Assembly (NCBI GenBank): GCA_900545025.1
Contig: UQXH01000005.1
Location: forward strand, 1-64,000
Direction: 5' to 3'
Length of the DNA stretch: 64,000 nt
DNA from: an uncultured Phascolarctobacterium sp.
GTDB lineage: Bacteria; Bacillota; Negativicutes; Acidaminococcales; Acidaminococcaceae
Part shown: positions 24,908 to 34,007 of the stretch, piece after piece
Layout: every line of letters starts with the position of its first letter
How positions within the stretch are numbered: the stretch's first letter is position 1
Made by a program: the position numbers and the translations under genes
The notes under the pieces: model-generated
What the model was told of the DNA's origin: nothing
The model's database searches: none
The model's input: only the letters and a program-made list of their open reading frames with translations

Positions 24908-24942
24908 TTTTAACAATCAATTTTATATGAAAACGCTATGAT

Positions 24943-25223
24943 AAAGAAGCAGTCTGCTCAGCTTTCAGAAAGCTGCCGGTCGATGCAAGGCAGCAGCAAG
25001 GCAAAACTGTTCCGCTTTGGAGCGGCAAATGATGAATTTGACGGTCTCGCCCGATACAGCGAACTAAAGATGGCCGTAGGCAATTTGGGTGGCAACGCGG
25101 GAAAAGTTCTCGTCCCATTGGGGATGGAGAGCTTATTTTTTTACCCTGCCAAACCATTGCCGCAGCCGAATTTGGGTGGCACCGCGAGAAGAGAAGCTCG
25201 TCCCAAGGGACGACTTCTCTATT
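24943..25223 (+). promoter_or_regulatory. Serine T-box leader with two antiterminator/terminator units
   Basis: Stem I closes with AAAG (24943-24946) against CTTT. The next helix, CAGT/ACTG, leaves an internal loop whose 3' side is TTCCG; the in-loop UCC (25011-25013) is a serine codon and the likely specifier. The apical part has GATGCAAGGC and CAGCAGC. A first T-box core (TGGGTGGCAACGCGG, 25085-25099) is followed by a terminator (about 25105-25140, T7). A second core (TTGGGTGGCACCGCG, 25172-25186) is followed by another terminator (25190-25223, ATTTTTATT). Only one stem I is present. Uncharged tRNA-Ser(GGA), encoded at 52102-52191, would pair with it and turn on serC-serA. Confidence 0.93.
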
Positions 25224-25247
25224 TTTATTATCGAAGGAGATTTTCAC

Positions 25248-26324
25248 ATGACCAGAGCTTATAATTTCAACGCCGGTCCCTCCGCCATGCCGCTGACAGT
25301 GTTGCAGGAGGCGCAGGCCGAATTTACCGACTACCGCGGCACAGGGATGAGCATTATCGAGATGAGCCATCGCAGCGCCGATTACGCCGCGCTGCACCAG
25401 GAAACCAAAGATTTGCTGCGCGAGCTGATGGAGATTCCCGAGGATTATGAAATCATGTTTATCCAGGGCGGCGGCAGTACCCAGTTCCTGATGACGGCAG
25501 CCAACTTCCTCACCGAGGGCAAACAGGCAGCCTATGTCAACACAGGCGTGTGGGCAAAAAAAGCCATGGCTGAGGCCAAATTCTTCGGCGACGCCTACGA
25601 AGCTGCTTCCAGCGCCGACCGCAACCACTGCTATATCCCGCAGGAATTCACCATCAAAGAAAACACCTGCTATGTACATCTGACAGCCAACAATACCATT
25701 TACGGCACAGAATATCCGGTCTTTCCCAAATTTGACGTGCCGGTAATCTGCGATATGTCCAGCGACATCCTTTCCCGCCGCGTCAACGTGGCTGATTTTG
25801 ACCTTATCTATGCAGGCGCGCAGAAAAATCTGGGCCCAGCCGGCGTAGTCATCGTCATAGCCAGAAAATCTTTCCTGGCAAAAGCAAGGCAGGATTTGCC
25901 TACCATGCTGAAATACAGCACCTTTGCCGATAACGACTCTCTGTACAACACGCCCCCGGTCTTCTGCATCTATATGGTAAATAAGACCTTACACTGGATT
26001 AAGAGCCAGGGCGGCGTCGCTGCCGTAGCTGCCAATAATGCAGCCAAGGCGCAGGTCATCTACGACGCTATCGACAACAGCAACGGCTTCTACATCGGTC
26101 ATGCCGACAAGGAATACCGCAGCAAGATGAACATTACCTTTAACCTGGCAGACAGAGAGCTGGAAAAAGACTTTGTCGCTGCCGCCAAAGCCGCTGGCTT
26201 CATCGGTGTCGGCGGTCATCGTCTGGTAGGCGGCTGCCGCGCTTCCGCCTACAATGCCGTACCCATGGAGGCGTGCACCGCTCTGGCTGAATTTATGCGC
26301 GAATATCAAAAACAGCATCAATAA
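25248..26324 (+). CDS. serC: Phosphoserine aminotransferase
   Basis: A PLP enzyme that converts 3-phosphohydroxypyruvate and glutamate to phosphoserine. The 358-residue protein begins TRAYNFNAGPSAMP and has QGGGSTQF (phosphate/PLP cup). DMSSDILSR precedes the PLP lysine in IYAGAQKNLGPAG, and VGGHRLVGGCRASAYNA is at the C-terminus. Start at 25248 with GAAGGAGA in front; longer in-frame reading would run back through the T-box. First gene of the serine operon. Confidence 0.98.
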   Translation: MTRAYNFNAGPSAMPLTVLQEAQAEFTDYRGTGMSIIEMSHRSADYAALHQETKDLLRELMEIPEDYEIMFIQGGGSTQFLMTAANFLTEGKQAAYVNTGVWAKKAMAEAKFFGDAYEAASSADRNHCYIPQEFTIKENTCYVHLTANNTIYGTEYPVFPKFDVPVICDMSSDILSRRVNVADFDLIYAGAQKNLGPAGVVIVIARKSFLAKARQDLPTMLKYSTFADNDSLYNTPPVFCIYMVNKTLHWIKSQGGVAAVAANNAAKAQVIYDAIDNSNGFYIGHADKEYRSKMNITFNLADRELEKDFVAAAKAAGFIGVGGHRLVGGCRASAYNAVPMEACTALAEFMREYQKQHQ

Positions 26325-26358
26325 ATAATAATCTCAGGATAAAACGGAGGAAGAAATT

Positions 26359-27951
26359 ATGACCATGAAAATATTAGTAAGTGATGACGTAAGTGAAAAA
26401 GGTGTGGCCCTGCTGCGCCAGCATTTTGATGTAGACGTAAAAACCAATATGCCCCCCGAAGAACTGAAAGCCTGCATCGGCCAGTATGACGGCCTCGTAA
26501 CCCGCAGCCAGACCCAGGTCACCAAAGATATTATCGACGCTGCTACCAACCTCAAAGTTATCGGCCGCGCCGGCGTAGGCGTCGACAACATCGACATCCC
26601 GGCGGCAACTGCCCGCGGCATCATGGTACTGAATGCTCCCGAAGGCAATACCATGGCCGCAACCGAGCACACCATCGCCATGATGATGGCCATGACCAGA
26701 CATATCCCCCAGGCGCACACTTCCATCCAGGCAGGCAAATGGGACAGAAAGAGCTTTGACGGCATCCAAGTACAGGGTAAGACCCTGGGCATCATCGGCG
26801 TCGGCCGCATCGGCAGCCGCGTGGCAAAACGTATGCAGGCCATGGAAATGACCACCATCGGCTACGACCCCTATATTACCGAAGAGCGCGCTCATCAGGT
26901 AGGCGTAGAGCTGGTTGACCTTGACACCCTGCTGGAACGTTCCGACTATATCACCATCCATACTCCGCTGACCAAGGAAACAGAAAAAATGCTTAACGCC
27001 GAAACCATCGCCAAGATGAAAGACGGCGTACGCATCGTTAACTGCGCCCGCGGCGGCTGCGTAGATACCCAGGCCCTGGCCGACGCCCTCAGGAGCGGCA
27101 AGGTGGCAGGCGCTGCTATCGACGTTTATCCTGAGGAACCGCTGACCGCCGAAAATAATCCCTTCATCGGTATGTTCAACGTAGTACAGACTCCGCATCT
27201 TGGCGCTTCCACCATTGAAGCACAGATCGGCGTAGCCGTAGACGTAGCTTACGGCGTTATCGACGCCCTGCAGGGCAAACCGGTTATGACCGCCGTTAAC
27301 ATGGCGCCCATTCCCAAGAGCGTTGCCGCCGTTATCCAACCCTATTTCGGTCTGGCAGAACGCATGGGTACTATCGGCATCTATCTGACCGAAGGCCCCG
27401 TACAGGAAGTGGAAGTGGAATATACCGGCATCCTGGCGGAAACAGAAACCCAGGCGCTGACTACTGCTTTCTTAAAAGGTCTGCTGAATCCTATCCTGCA
27501 GGACAGCGTTAACTTTGTCAACGCCCCCGGCATCGCCAAAAAGCGTCACCTGAACGTAAAGGAAAGCAAATCTCACAAACCCGGCTATTTCACTACCGCC
27601 ATCACCGCCAAAATCACTACCAATAAGGCAACCCATAAGCTGGTGGGCACACTCTTTGACGGCAAGGAACCCAAGATTGTCGAAATCGACCAGTACAAGG
27701 TGGACTTCAAACCCGAAGGCTACCTGCTGCTGGCTCCCCATGCCAACAAGCCTAACATGATCGGCCAGATGGCGACCATCCTCGGCAACGCCGGCATCAA
27801 CATCAACGGTATGCAGGTAGGCAGTACCACCGTAAAAGATACCAATATCATGGCCATCGCCGTAGGCAACGACATCCCCAATGACATCATGCTGCAGCTG
27901 CGCGGCGTAGACGGCATTCTGGACGTAAAACTCATTAACTGCGAGGGCTGA
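26359..27951 (+). CDS. serA: D-3-phosphoglycerate dehydrogenase
   Basis: Catalyses the first committed step of serine synthesis (3-phosphoglycerate to 3-phosphohydroxypyruvate, NAD). The 530-residue long form has catalytic and Rossmann domains (LGIIGVGRIGSRVAKRM, NCARGGCVDTQAL, TPHLGASTIEAQIGVA). An intervening substrate-binding (ASB) domain follows, then a C-terminal ACT domain (from about 455, LLAPHANKPNMIGQMATILG) that normally binds serine for feedback inhibition. ACGGAGGAAG precedes the ATG; MTMKIL or MKIL are both possible starts. Confidence 0.98.
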   Translation: MTMKILVSDDVSEKGVALLRQHFDVDVKTNMPPEELKACIGQYDGLVTRSQTQVTKDIIDAATNLKVIGRAGVGVDNIDIPAATARGIMVLNAPEGNTMAATEHTIAMMMAMTRHIPQAHTSIQAGKWDRKSFDGIQVQGKTLGIIGVGRIGSRVAKRMQAMEMTTIGYDPYITEERAHQVGVELVDLDTLLERSDYITIHTPLTKETEKMLNAETIAKMKDGVRIVNCARGGCVDTQALADALRSGKVAGAAIDVYPEEPLTAENNPFIGMFNVVQTPHLGASTIEAQIGVAVDVAYGVIDALQGKPVMTAVNMAPIPKSVAAVIQPYFGLAERMGTIGIYLTEGPVQEVEVEYTGILAETETQALTTAFLKGLLNPILQDSVNFVNAPGIAKKRHLNVKESKSHKPGYFTTAITAKITTNKATHKLVGTLFDGKEPKIVEIDQYKVDFKPEGYLLLAPHANKPNMIGQMATILGNAGININGMQVGSTTVKDTNIMAIAVGNDIPNDIMLQLRGVDGILDVKLINCEG

Positions 27952-27952
27952 A

Positions 27953-28597
27953 ATGGTTAGAATAATCCTGATACGACACGGCGAAACCACCTGGAATATC
28001 GAAGGACGCTACCAAGGACAGGAAGATACCCCGCTCAGTCCCCGTGGTCTGGAGCAGGGAAAACTGCTGGCACAGGGACTGAAAAATGTGCCGCTGGATG
28101 TCTGCATCTCCAGCCCGCTACAGCGTTCCTATCAGACCTGCAAATTCTGCGCTGACCTGCACAAGCTGCCCGTTGCCACAGACGAGCGGCTGACAGAGAT
28201 TAACCACGGCGACTGGGAAGGCGTACTGGCGCCCGATATTGCCAAAGCCTATCCCGTTGAATTTGAGCAATGGCACACTGCGCCCCATCTGGTACAGATG
28301 CCTGGCGAAGGCGGTGAAACTCTTGACGATGTACGCCGCCGCGTGCGCGCTGCCTTTGACGAATACGCCCGTAAATACGAAGGCAAGACGATACTGGTAG
28401 CGGCTCACGACGCCGTCAACAAAGCCATTATCTGCGATTTGCTGGGACTTGGCATGGAACATTTCTGGCAGATCAAGCAGGACAACACCTGCATCAACGT
28501 CATGGAATACAACGAGGGCGCCTGGCGTCTTGTCCTGTTAAATTCCGTCAATCACATGGGCTTCCTGTTCAGCGGCATTGAGCAGGCAGGACTGTAA
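27953..28597 (+). CDS. Histidine phosphatase, probable phosphoserine phosphatase
   Basis: A 214-residue phosphoglycerate-mutase-fold phosphatase with LIRHGETTWN (phospho-His9), SPLQRSYQTC, EINHGDWEG and a second histidine in VAAHDAVNKAI. It starts 1 bp after the serA stop and so is translationally coupled. Metal-independent phosphoserine phosphatases of this fold (PspA type) replace HAD-type SerB in several bacteria. The operon otherwise lacks that step, so phosphoserine is the most likely substrate. Alternative: a cobalamin or general sugar-phosphate phosphatase. Confidence 0.85.
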   Translation: MVRIILIRHGETTWNIEGRYQGQEDTPLSPRGLEQGKLLAQGLKNVPLDVCISSPLQRSYQTCKFCADLHKLPVATDERLTEINHGDWEGVLAPDIAKAYPVEFEQWHTAPHLVQMPGEGGETLDDVRRRVRAAFDEYARKYEGKTILVAAHDAVNKAIICDLLGLGMEHFWQIKQDNTCINVMEYNEGAWRLVLLNSVNHMGFLFSGIEQAGL

Positions 28598-28614
28598 TCC
28601 TAAGCCACAAATAC

Positions 28615-28647
28615 AAAAAGAGGTTCAGTATAACTGAACCTCTTTTT
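28615..28647. terminator. Terminator of the serine operon
   Basis: AAAAAGAGGTTCAG with CTGAACCTCTTTTT, loop TATAA; symmetric and also usable by the converging flavoprotein gene. Confidence 0.93.
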
Positions 28648-28660
28648 TGCGCTTTACACT

Positions 28661-29203
28661 TTATTTGATGCCTTTTCCCAGCTCATACGCCTGCTGCAGC
28701 GCCGGATGACCGGCAATATCGCCGGCTGCCGTTACCCCGCCGGCAAAGACGCAGCCTGCAAGACGGGCCTGCTCGTAGCAGTCAATCCAGCCCTGTACGG
28801 CTTTAACGGCTCCTTCCGGCGTATGGGCTTCATCCTCTGCCGCCGTCAGCAGCACATAAATATCACGGAAAGCATATTCTGCCGTAAACAACGGGTTAGT
28901 ACGATCAAGGAAAGTTTTCAGCTGCCCGCAGACGCTGTAATAATATACCGGCGATGCAAAAGCAACCGCATCAGCACTCTGCAATATCGGCAGCAGTTCC
29001 GCCACATCGTCTTTAATAACGCAGCGGCCTGTTGTCTGACAAGCCAGACAGCCGCGGCAGAATTTTAAATCTTTATCGGCCAGCTTGATATACTGCGCTT
29101 CATGGCCGCCTGCCTGTGCGCCTTTCATAAAAGCCTGCGCCAAAGCGGCAGAATTACCCTGTTTACGCGGACTGACCGCAATAACAACAATCTTCTTCCC
29201 CAT
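28661..29203 (-). CDS. Iron-sulfur flavoprotein / flavodoxin-family FMN reductase
   Basis: 180 residues with a flavodoxin-like FMN fold (SPRKQGNSAALAQAF, SPVYYYSVCGQLKTFLDR). A compact cysteine motif, Cys49-x2-Cys52-x2-Cys55-x5-Cys61 (CRGCLACQTTGRC), resembles the [4Fe-4S] motif of archaeal and clostridial iron-sulfur flavoproteins. It could reduce O2/H2O2 or act in electron transfer; the partner is unknown. Shorter than classical Isf. Confidence 0.85.
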   Translation of the reverse strand: MGKKIVVIAVSPRKQGNSAALAQAFMKGAQAGGHEAQYIKLADKDLKFCRGCLACQTTGRCVIKDDVAELLPILQSADAVAFASPVYYYSVCGQLKTFLDRTNPLFTAEYAFRDIYVLLTAAEDEAHTPEGAVKAVQGWIDCYEQARLAGCVFAGGVTAAGDIAGHPALQQAYELGKGIK

Positions 29204-29346
29204 ATCTTCTTCCTCCTCGTCCGGGCGTCCGGCAAAATGCAGCCGCCCGCCGCCATTTTTACTGCCTTTATTGTACCGCCGCCGGATATTTCAGGCAAAT
29301 ACTTATCTTTTATCTATTTGCATACCTGAAAGGCATGAAAAGTTTT

Positions 29347-30093
29347 TCAGTAGCCATAAACGAGCCTGCACAATCCCAGCAGCAGCGGCTGGTGCAGCAG
29401 GTAAATCAGCAGGCTGTGCCTGCCCGGTAGCGTCAAAAGCCGTATATCCCCATATTTCAGCCAATGCAGCCTGCCAGCACGTTCCAGCCAGGCATAAAGA
29501 AACCAGCCGCCGATAAAGACAAAGATGTGCGGCAAAAGCGGCACATAATCTGCCGAAGCAAAGCTGCTGCCATGAAAGCCCAGGATAGCCAGCCTGTCGT
29601 CATACAATGCCTGCGGCCATTGCCACAGCCGCCAGCTGCCCAGCTGCACCCAGCCGCTGCTGACATCCTGCGTCAACAGATACCCTGTAACGCAGCAGAT
29701 AAGCCCCGTCGCAGGCGGAACTCTGCCCCATAGCGGACGCAGCAGCCAGCCTGTGAGCATGGCGCAGCCGAAAAAGGTCAGGATGCCGTAATAAATAGCC
29801 TCACTCGGTATCAGCCAATAGGTCGCCAGCGTAATTACCAGCCCCAGCACATTAAGCTGCAATCCCCTGCGCAGCGCATGCCTGCCAAGATGCAGCGCCA
29901 TACCGCCCAGCAGCAGAAACAGGCTGCAGCCCCACCTCTGCCAGACGCTTATGGCCGTAAGCTCGGGCCATTGCGGATTCACACCGTAGATAACATATAC
30001 ATCATAAAGGAAATGATAGATAACGACATTGATAATGGCAAAACCACGCAAAGCATCTATCAGCGGCAGCCTGCCGCTGCTTTTCCCTTCCAT
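29347..30093 (-). CDS. DUF1624 / heparan-alpha-glucosaminide acetyltransferase-like membrane protein
   Basis: About 248 residues with roughly seven transmembrane helices. The N-terminal RLPLIDALRGFAIINVVIYHFLYD matches the acyltransferase-like DUF1624 family, which has an Arg after the first loop and a membrane His. GRHSLLIYLLHQPLLLG is the usual C-terminal signature. It probably acylates an extracytoplasmic sugar; the substrate is unknown. Last gene of an ABC-F/MATE operon. The ATG at 30093 is chosen over the GTG at 30102 because of spacing to CAGGTGA. Confidence 0.85.
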   Translation of the reverse strand: MEGKSSGRLPLIDALRGFAIINVVIYHFLYDVYVIYGVNPQWPELTAISVWQRWGCSLFLLLGGMALHLGRHALRRGLQLNVLGLVITLATYWLIPSEAIYYGILTFFGCAMLTGWLLRPLWGRVPPATGLICCVTGYLLTQDVSSGWVQLGSWRLWQWPQALYDDRLAILGFHGSSFASADYVPLLPHIFVFIGGWFLYAWLERAGRLHWLKYGDIRLLTLPGRHSLLIYLLHQPLLLGLCRLVYGY

Positions 30094-30111
30094 CACAATC
30101 ACCTGCTGTCT

Positions 30112-31467
30112 TTAGGCAGCCTGCCGCAGCTTTTTCTGCAGCCACAGCAGACGGCAGCTTAAAAATACCGCGCTGAACGCCACGCCGATAACGAGGCTCT
30201 GCCAGTAGGCAAAAGGCCCGTTGCCCAGTACGAAATCAAAAAAGATACCGAAGGGCAGGCAGATGCCCCAGTAAGCCAGCATCCCCGACCAGAAAGTAGC
30301 GTTAACGTCTTTATAGCCGCGCAGTACCCCCTGTATCGGCGCAGCCACTGCGTCAAAGAACTGCCACAGCACCGCATACAGGAGAAAATGTACCGTCAGC
30401 GACAATATCTGCGCATCACTGCTGTAAATACGGGCGATAAGTCCCCTGTTCAGATATTCGCCGAGGATATAGACGCAGGCACAGGCCAGGCTCAGCTCCA
30501 GTCCCAGTACTGTATAATCCCTGGCAGACTGCCATCTTCTGGCCCCCGCTTCTACGCCGATAACGATAGTCAGCGCCAGCGAAAAGCTCAGCGGTATCAT
30601 GTAGATTAGCGATGAAAAATTCAGCGCCGCCTGATGCGCCGCAATGACATTGGTACCGAACTTGGCTACAAAGAGCGCTACCACGCCGAAAATACTGGAT
30701 TCCATAAAGATGGAAACACCCATGGGTACGCCGATAGTAAGATATTCCCTGATGCGGCTGCCGTCAGGCCGCAAAAATCCCAGTACCCCGTATGTGCGGA
30801 AGGCCTCCATCCGCCGCAGTACAAAGACAAACATCCCCAAAAGCAGCCAGAAAGTAAGCCCCGTAGCCACGCCTGCACCGATACCGCCCAGCCGCGGCAG
30901 GCCCAGCTTGCCGAAGATAAGCACATAATTGAGCGCCGCATTGACAGGCAGCGCCAGCATATAAATCTTCATGGTCAGCCCTGTATACCCCAGTGTGTCC
31001 ACCAGGCAGCGCAGGGGCGTTACCAGAAAGAATGGCAGCACGCCGAAGCCTATACCCGCCATATACCAGATGGCTACGTGATAAACCTCCGGCTCCAGTC
31101 CCATGTGAGTCAGAAACAGCGGCAGCCCGACGATGCCGCCGATAATCACCAGCAGGGCAAAAACCGCCGCCAGCAGCAGCCCGTGCCGCACTACGATATT
31201 TATTTTATCCTTTTCACCGGCGCCCAGAAGATGCGCCACCAGCGGCATCCCCGCCATCAGTACGCCGTTGACGCCCGTCTGCACAGGCATCCATATATTG
31301 CCGCCGATAGCGGTGCCTGCCAGATCGACAGCGCCCGCCTGTCCTGACATACTGGCGTCAAAAAAGTTCATACCGATAGTGGCAATTTGCGTACCGATAA
31401 TGGGCAGCATCACGCTGAGCAGTCTTTTCAGCCTGTCCCGCTGCCCGCGTTGCAGCATTTTCAGCAT
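30112..31467 (-). CDS. MATE family efflux transporter
   Basis: A 451-residue, 12-helix multidrug/toxin extrusion protein (NorM/DinF superfamily). It has two homologous halves, with MLPIIGTQIATIGMNFFDASMSGQ at the start and GVPMGVSIFMESSIFGVVAL opening the second half. It exports cationic drugs or metabolites with H+ or Na+. Its ATG overlaps the end of the ABC-F gene by 7 nt, with GGAGGAAG inside the last codons of that gene, so the two are coupled. An antibiotic-resistance link by ABC-F plus efflux is possible but unproven. Confidence 0.94.
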   Translation of the reverse strand: MLKMLQRGQRDRLKRLLSVMLPIIGTQIATIGMNFFDASMSGQAGAVDLAGTAIGGNIWMPVQTGVNGVLMAGMPLVAHLLGAGEKDKINIVVRHGLLLAAVFALLVIIGGIVGLPLFLTHMGLEPEVYHVAIWYMAGIGFGVLPFFLVTPLRCLVDTLGYTGLTMKIYMLALPVNAALNYVLIFGKLGLPRLGGIGAGVATGLTFWLLLGMFVFVLRRMEAFRTYGVLGFLRPDGSRIREYLTIGVPMGVSIFMESSIFGVVALFVAKFGTNVIAAHQAALNFSSLIYMIPLSFSLALTIVIGVEAGARRWQSARDYTVLGLELSLACACVYILGEYLNRGLIARIYSSDAQILSLTVHFLLYAVLWQFFDAVAAPIQGVLRGYKDVNATFWSGMLAYWGICLPFGIFFDFVLGNGPFAYWQSLVIGVAFSAVFLSCRLLWLQKKLRQAA

Positions 31468-33353
31468 TCTTCTTCCTCCGCCAGTTCCGACAGATACGCC
31501 CAGCGGTCTACCAGCGTATCCAATTTTTTCTGTACGGCTTCCTGCTCCTTCGTCAGCTCGCCCAAACGTACAAAATCGCTGCCGCAGCCGTTGATTTCCA
31601 GCCCCAGCATCTTGAGCTCCGCTTCCGCACGGGCTATTTCCTGGTCTATATTTTCCAGCTCCAGCCTTTCGCTGTAGGTCAGCTTCTTTTTCGCGCTTTT
31701 GGGCGCTGCTTCTTTTACAGTCGCTTCTTTAGGTTTTTCCGCTGCCTGCTGCGCCTGCTCGTCAGCCAGCGTGCTCTCATAATCGCTGTAGCCGCCTGTA
31801 AACTGACGCAGCGTACCGCCGGGCTGCAGAGCAAAAATCTTACTGGCAAACCTGTCCAGAAAATAACGGTCATGGGAAACGGCGATTACCGCCCCGGCAA
31901 AGCTGTCCAGATAATCCTCCAGTACGGATAAGGTCGGAATATCAAGGTCATTAGTCGGCTCGTCCAGAAGCAAAACATTAGGCGCAGTCATCAGTACCCG
32001 CAGCAGATACAGACGGCGCTTTTCGCCGCCGCTCAGTTTATTGACCGGCACCCACTGCAGCTCCGGCGGAAACAGGAACCGCTCCAGCATCTGCGCCGCG
32101 CTGATGCGACCGCCGTCAGCAGTATCAATATAATTATTCGCCTCTTTAATATATTCCAGTACCTTCTGACTGCTGTCGGGAAATTCGCTGTGCTGAGAAA
32201 AATAACCTATCTTAACCGTCCGTCCCACAGTAACGCTGCCGCTGGTAGGCGCAAGTCTGCCGGCAATAATATCCATCAAAGTCGATTTGCCCGCGCCGTT
32301 AGGCCCCACGATGCCCACTCTGTCGTTGCGCAGCAGGATGTAGCTGAAATCCTTAATATAATCAAGACCGTTATACACCATACTCACCTTGTCCAGCTCG
32401 ATAACAGTCTTGCCCAGACGGCTGGCCACAGAAGACATTTCCAGACTGGCTTCCGTCTGCACGTTCTTTACTTCCGCCTCAATCTGGGCAAATCGTTCCA
32501 CACGGTCTTTTTTCTTGGTGCGGCGTGCCTCCGCCCCGCGGCTGATCCACGCCAGCTCACGGCGGTAGATGTTGCGCAGCTTCTGCGCCGCTGACGCTTC
32601 CGCGATGCGGCGTTCTTCACGCTTCTGCAAAAACAGGCTGTAATTGCCCGTATAAAGATAGCCTTTGCCATTGTCAATTTCCAGCGTGCGGTTGACCACC
32701 CTGTCGAAGAAATAACGGTCGTGGGTAACCATGAGCAGCGCTCCCTTGCGCTTCAGCAGCTGCTGCTCCAGCCACGCCACCGTAGCGTTGTCCATATGGT
32801 TGGTAGGCTCGTCCAAAATCAAAAGGTCTGACGGGCGTACCAGCACGCCAGCCAGAGCCACACGCTTACGCTGCCCGCCGCTTAGTTCGCCCATCTTCTG
32901 CTGCAAATCAGTAATGCCCAGCTGCGTTAACGCCGCCTTAGCCTCGCTTTCCAGCTGCCAGGCATATTTATTGTCCATCTCCTGCTGCAGTTCGAGAAGC
33001 TGTTTCTGCAGTCTGTCATTTTCAGGCTCGGCAGCCACAGCCTCTACCGCCGTTTCGTATCGGCGCAGCAGCACCATCAACGGCGAATCACCTTTAAAAA
33101 CCTGCTCCAAAACTGTCGCCTGCGGCTCAAAGGGCGGGTCCTGCGGCAAATATTCCATTACCACGCCGCCCGGTATGGTCAGCTTACCGCCGCCGCTTTC
33201 TCCTGCGGCAATCATCTTCAGCAGCGTGCTCTTGCCCGTACCGTTGATGCCGATAACGCCTATCTTGTCGCCTTCTTCTATATTAAAGCTGAGATTTTCA
33301 AACAAAACTCTGTCCCCATAGCTGCGGGACATATTTTCCGCACTTAAAATCAT
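31461..33353 (-). CDS. ABC-F ATPase (Uup type)
   Basis: A 630-residue soluble protein with two ABC ATPase domains: Walker A GINGTGKST and GPNGAGKST, signatures LSGGQRKRVALA and LSGGEKRRLYLL. The interdomain linker is charged. The C-terminal coiled coil (about 555-625, YSERLELENIDQEIARAEAEL) is typical of Uup. ABC-F proteins act on the ribosomal E site or in DNA/ribosome quality control; no membrane domain is present. First gene of the unit with MATE and DUF1624. Confidence 0.94.
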   Translation of the reverse strand: MILSAENMSRSYGDRVLFENLSFNIEEGDKIGVIGINGTGKSTLLKMIAAGESGGGKLTIPGGVVMEYLPQDPPFEPQATVLEQVFKGDSPLMVLLRRYETAVEAVAAEPENDRLQKQLLELQQEMDNKYAWQLESEAKAALTQLGITDLQQKMGELSGGQRKRVALAGVLVRPSDLLILDEPTNHMDNATVAWLEQQLLKRKGALLMVTHDRYFFDRVVNRTLEIDNGKGYLYTGNYSLFLQKREERRIAEASAAQKLRNIYRRELAWISRGAEARRTKKKDRVERFAQIEAEVKNVQTEASLEMSSVASRLGKTVIELDKVSMVYNGLDYIKDFSYILLRNDRVGIVGPNGAGKSTLMDIIAGRLAPTSGSVTVGRTVKIGYFSQHSEFPDSSQKVLEYIKEANNYIDTADGGRISAAQMLERFLFPPELQWVPVNKLSGGEKRRLYLLRVLMTAPNVLLLDEPTNDLDIPTLSVLEDYLDSFAGAVIAVSHDRYFLDRFASKIFALQPGGTLRQFTGGYSDYESTLADEQAQQAAEKPKEATVKEAAPKSAKKKLTYSERLELENIDQEIARAEAELKMLGLEINGCGSDFVRLGELTKEQEAVQKKLDTLVDRWAYLSELAEEEEC

Positions 33354-33463
33354 AATAAAATGCCTGCTTCCTTCATAGATATATTGTTTATTATATCATA
33401 TTGCCGCAAGGGCGGCTGCTTTAAACAAACATATGCTTTTTGCTGCGCTAAGATCAAAGAAAC

Positions 33464-33491
33464 AACCCCTGCTCGCAAATGAACAGGGGTT
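33464..33491 (-). terminator. Terminator of the deoC-walJ-htrA-rlmH operon
   Basis: AACCCCTG with CAGGGGTT (33464-33471 with 33484-33491), followed on the - strand by GTTTCTTT; 34 bp past rlmH. Confidence 0.8.
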
Positions 33492-33524
33492 ATTTTAACT
33501 ATATAATGTTTTCTGTTTTGCTGA

Positions 33525-34004
33525 CTACCAGTGATATTTTTCACCGCGGCTGATTTTAAAAGCGCGGTAAATCTGTTCCACCAGCAGCAGTCGTATCATC
33601 TGATGGGTAAAGGTCATTCTGGAAAAGCTCAGGGCAAAATCTGCCCGCCGGCGCAAATCGTCCGTATAGCCAAAGGCTCCGCCGATAACAAAGGTTATAT
33701 GGCTTTTGCCGCTCAGCGCCAGTTCGTCCAACCTGGCTGCCAACTCCGGCGAGGACAGCTGCTTACCGATTACATCCAGCAAAATCACATAGGAATTTTC
33801 CGGGATAATATTCAGCAGTCTTTGCGTTTCCTTTTCCAGCACCTGCTGTTTCTGGGCCGGCGACGGGTCGTCCGGCATTTTTTCCTCACCGATGGCTGCA
33901 ACTTCCAGCCTGCAGAAAGGCGTTAACCTTTTAGTAAATTCTTCAATACCGGCAGTCAGATATTTTTCCTTAATCTTACCTACACAGGCAATGGTTATCT
34001 TCAC
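33525..34004 (-). CDS. rlmH: 23S rRNA pseudouridine-1915 N3-methyltransferase
   Basis: A 159-residue SPOUT methyltransferase. It starts MKITIACVGKIKEKY and has LDVIGKQLSSPELA. The SAM-binding knot is FVIGGAFGYTDDLRRRADFALSFSRMTFTHQMIRLLLVEQIYRAFKI, and the invariant tail is YHW. It modifies helix 69 of 23S rRNA on assembled 70S ribosomes. It lies 3 bp after htrA, the usual Firmicute order walJ-htrA-rlmH. Confidence 0.98.
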   Translation of the reverse strand: MKITIACVGKIKEKYLTAGIEEFTKRLTPFCRLEVAAIGEEKMPDDPSPAQKQQVLEKETQRLLNIIPENSYVILLDVIGKQLSSPELAARLDELALSGKSHITFVIGGAFGYTDDLRRRADFALSFSRMTFTHQMIRLLLVEQIYRAFKISRGEKYHW

Positions 34005-34007
34005 GGC

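Noticed and set aside
25089..25247. N-terminal extension of SerC
   Set aside because: The 53 extra codons translate T-box cores and terminators; the family starts at the MTRAYNF-like ATG at 25248.
30112..33353. Antibiotic biosynthesis or resistance island around ABC-F and MATE
   Set aside because: Composition is like the core, the ABC-F is of the housekeeping Uup type, and no biosynthetic genes are nearby.
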